Notes under the pieces: model-generated | What the model saw: only the letters and a program-made list of their open reading frames with translations | What the model was told of the DNA's origin: nothing | Database searches by the model: none | In this document: positions 63,028 to 64,000 of the stretch, piece by piece | How positions within the stretch are numbered: position 1 is the stretch's first letter | Layout of the letters: each line of letters begins with the position of its first letter | Assembly: GCA_023415835.1 (NCBI GenBank) | Contig: JAEZJK010000075.1 | Coordinates: 1-64,000, forward strand | DNA: 64,000 nt | Direction of reading: 5' to 3' | Origin: Bacillota bacterium | GTDB lineage: Bacteria; Bacillota; UBA4882; UBA8346 | Program-made: the position numbers and the translations under genes

Positions 63028-63589
63028 TCTCTCAACGACAATTTTCATAATATTAACCGTACTCTGTTCCGGCGGGGCTATTGCCGGCGGGATTCAGTAT
63101 TTGACGAAAAACAATGAGCTGAATAATAAAATAAATCAACGCCAATCCGAATTTATGCAGATGAAACAGAAAGTGGCGATGTTGCCGTTGCTGAGGGAAC
63201 AAAGCAAATCCGGAGCCGCGGAGATAAGCCGGCTGTATCAGTTCGCCCCCAGCCGGGAAGAACAGGCCGCCTTTGTGTTGGAACTGGAACGGATGGCGCG
63301 GCAATCAAAGGTTGATATCGTCTACTGTAAATTAGACGATAAAATAAAAAATTTTAAAAACCTACCGTCATATCAAGTTTTTCAATGGGCAGTCGAATTG
63401 AATGGGGATTATCAAGGTGTTAAAAAGTTCTTGGAAACCATCCTTGAGTCAAAGCGATTCATGATGGTTTCAGCCTTAAACATTAATTCCTCCGAGCCTG
63501 AATCGAAAAGTAGCAAAGCTTATCAGTTAAATACCAAACTGATATTAGACTTAATTGCTCCCATAGGCCAAGGGAAGGTGAATCAATGA
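63005..63589 (+). CDS. pilO: Type IV pilus alignment protein PilO
   Basis: 194 aa; TTG 63005 with GGGAGGGG 5 nt upstream; ATG 63011 is an alternative. One membrane helix (about 12-30), coiled coil, ferredoxin-like periplasmic domain (QVFQWAVELNGDYQGVKKFLETI). Partner of PilN. Overlaps the next gene by 4 bp. Confidence 0.88.
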   Translation: MSMTKKNNLSTTIFIILTVLCSGGAIAGGIQYLTKNNELNNKINQRQSEFMQMKQKVAMLPLLREQSKSGAAEISRLYQFAPSREEQAAFVLELERMARQSKVDIVYCKLDDKIKNFKNLPSYQVFQWAVELNGDYQGVKKFLETILESKRFMMVSALNINSSEPESKSSKAYQLNTKLILDLIAPIGQGKVNQ

Positions 63590-64000
63590 ACGGGAATTCC
63601 CAAGCAAAACAACCCGCTGCCAGGCCAGGTTTATTAATAATTCTGGCGCTTGTTTTAGCGGGCGCGTTATATTGGAGTTTCTTTATGCAACCAAAATTGG
63701 CGCCGCTCGCCCCAACGCCTCCGGCGACAACCGTTAAACCTTTGACAAATACTAATAATATTTGGGATCAACCGGAAACGCAGAATTTGAAGCTTAATAC
63801 GGAGCCGGTTTCGAAGCGGGACGTTTTTTTACCCCCGCCATCGGTAATAGCATCCCGGAGAAACAAAGATAATGATGTAAATTTATCAAACAAACCGGTC
63901 TGGAATGAGCCGGCGTTGGTCAAACCTAGCCAAGGGATTTCCAATGTAAAAGAAGAAAACCCGGAAAAACCGATCTTAAAAGGGATAGTGGGCACAGCCA
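63586..64000 (+). CDS. PilP/GspC-like periplasmic protein, partial
   Basis: At least 138 codons, running off the right edge. ATG in an ATGA overlap with pilO. Basic short cytosolic part, one membrane helix (about 17-35: LLIILALVLAGALYWSFF), then a proline-rich linker and a last visible segment KPILKGIVGTA that resembles the start of the PilP/GspC HR domain (L.G...). Its position after pilO supports a PilP role linking the platform to the secretin. Confidence 0.6.
   Translation, partial: MNGNSQAKQPAARPGLLIILALVLAGALYWSFFMQPKLAPLAPTPPATTVKPLTNTNNIWDQPETQNLKLNTEPVSKRDVFLPPPSVIASRRNKDNDVNLSNKPVWNEPALVKPSQGISNVKEENPEKPILKGIVGTA

Overview
The window looks like chromosome from a spore-forming Firmicute that also has an outer membrane. 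The Firmicute side rests on a YyaC/DUF1256 spore-protease-like protein, a SpoVB-type flippase, YabR, RNase J, strong AGGAGG ribosome sites and about a dozen TTG starts. The diderm side rests on an OmpA/Pal-type protein with IPT/TIG-like repeats, an ADP-heptose-type (GT9) glycosyltransferase, a Prc-type tail protease, two solute-binding proteins that carry signal peptides but no lipobox, and a PilMNO-type pilus alignment operon. A deep diderm lineage such as Limnochordia/Hydrogenispora-like bacteria would fit, but this is inference. No rRNA, tRNA, CRISPR array, transposase gene or prophage gene was seen.

Layout. 1-7.3 kb: yyaC, divergent VanW-like protein, GT9 glycosyltransferase, UPF0104 membrane protein, a large (alpha/alpha)6-barrel-like protein and yabR. 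7.3-13.8 kb: a helical-repeat protein, a Cas4/RecB-like nuclease fused to an XPD/DinG-like Fe-S helicase, a DUF1232 protein and small genes including an Smr protein. 13.9-22.3 kb: a tightly coupled MoxR-DUF58-BatABCDE cluster (AAA+ chaperone plus von Willebrand proteins of the envelope). 22.5-25.8 kb: Prc protease and an iron alcohol dehydrogenase. 25.8-32.8 kb: a repeat-rich accessory stretch with a secreted propeller-like protein, the OmpA/IPT protein, an M23 peptidase and a lipid kinase. 32.9-41.4 kb: two PBP1A paralogues flanking SpoVB and an NMT1/SsuA-type ABC importer. 41.7-49.8 kb: RsuA-type pseudouridine synthase, Amt-GlnK, DUF362 ferredoxin protein, a second SsuA-type importer and RNase J. 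49.9-55.4 kb: a TetR-controlled export operon equivalent to E. coli cecR-ybhGFSR, with the double ATPase split in two. 55.7 kb to the end: type IV pilus genes pilB-pilT-pilC-pilA-pilD-pilM-pilN-pilO and a partial PilP/GspC-like gene that runs off the window.

Most genes are envelope or peptidoglycan functions. The least explained signals are non-coding: several families of imperfect dyads and word-like intergenic repeats, a REP-like hairpin cluster, an SD-masking hairpin in front of a PBP, a 110-bp antisense overlap of the 3' ends of PBP1A and spoVB, and a missing canonical start for the UPF0104 gene.
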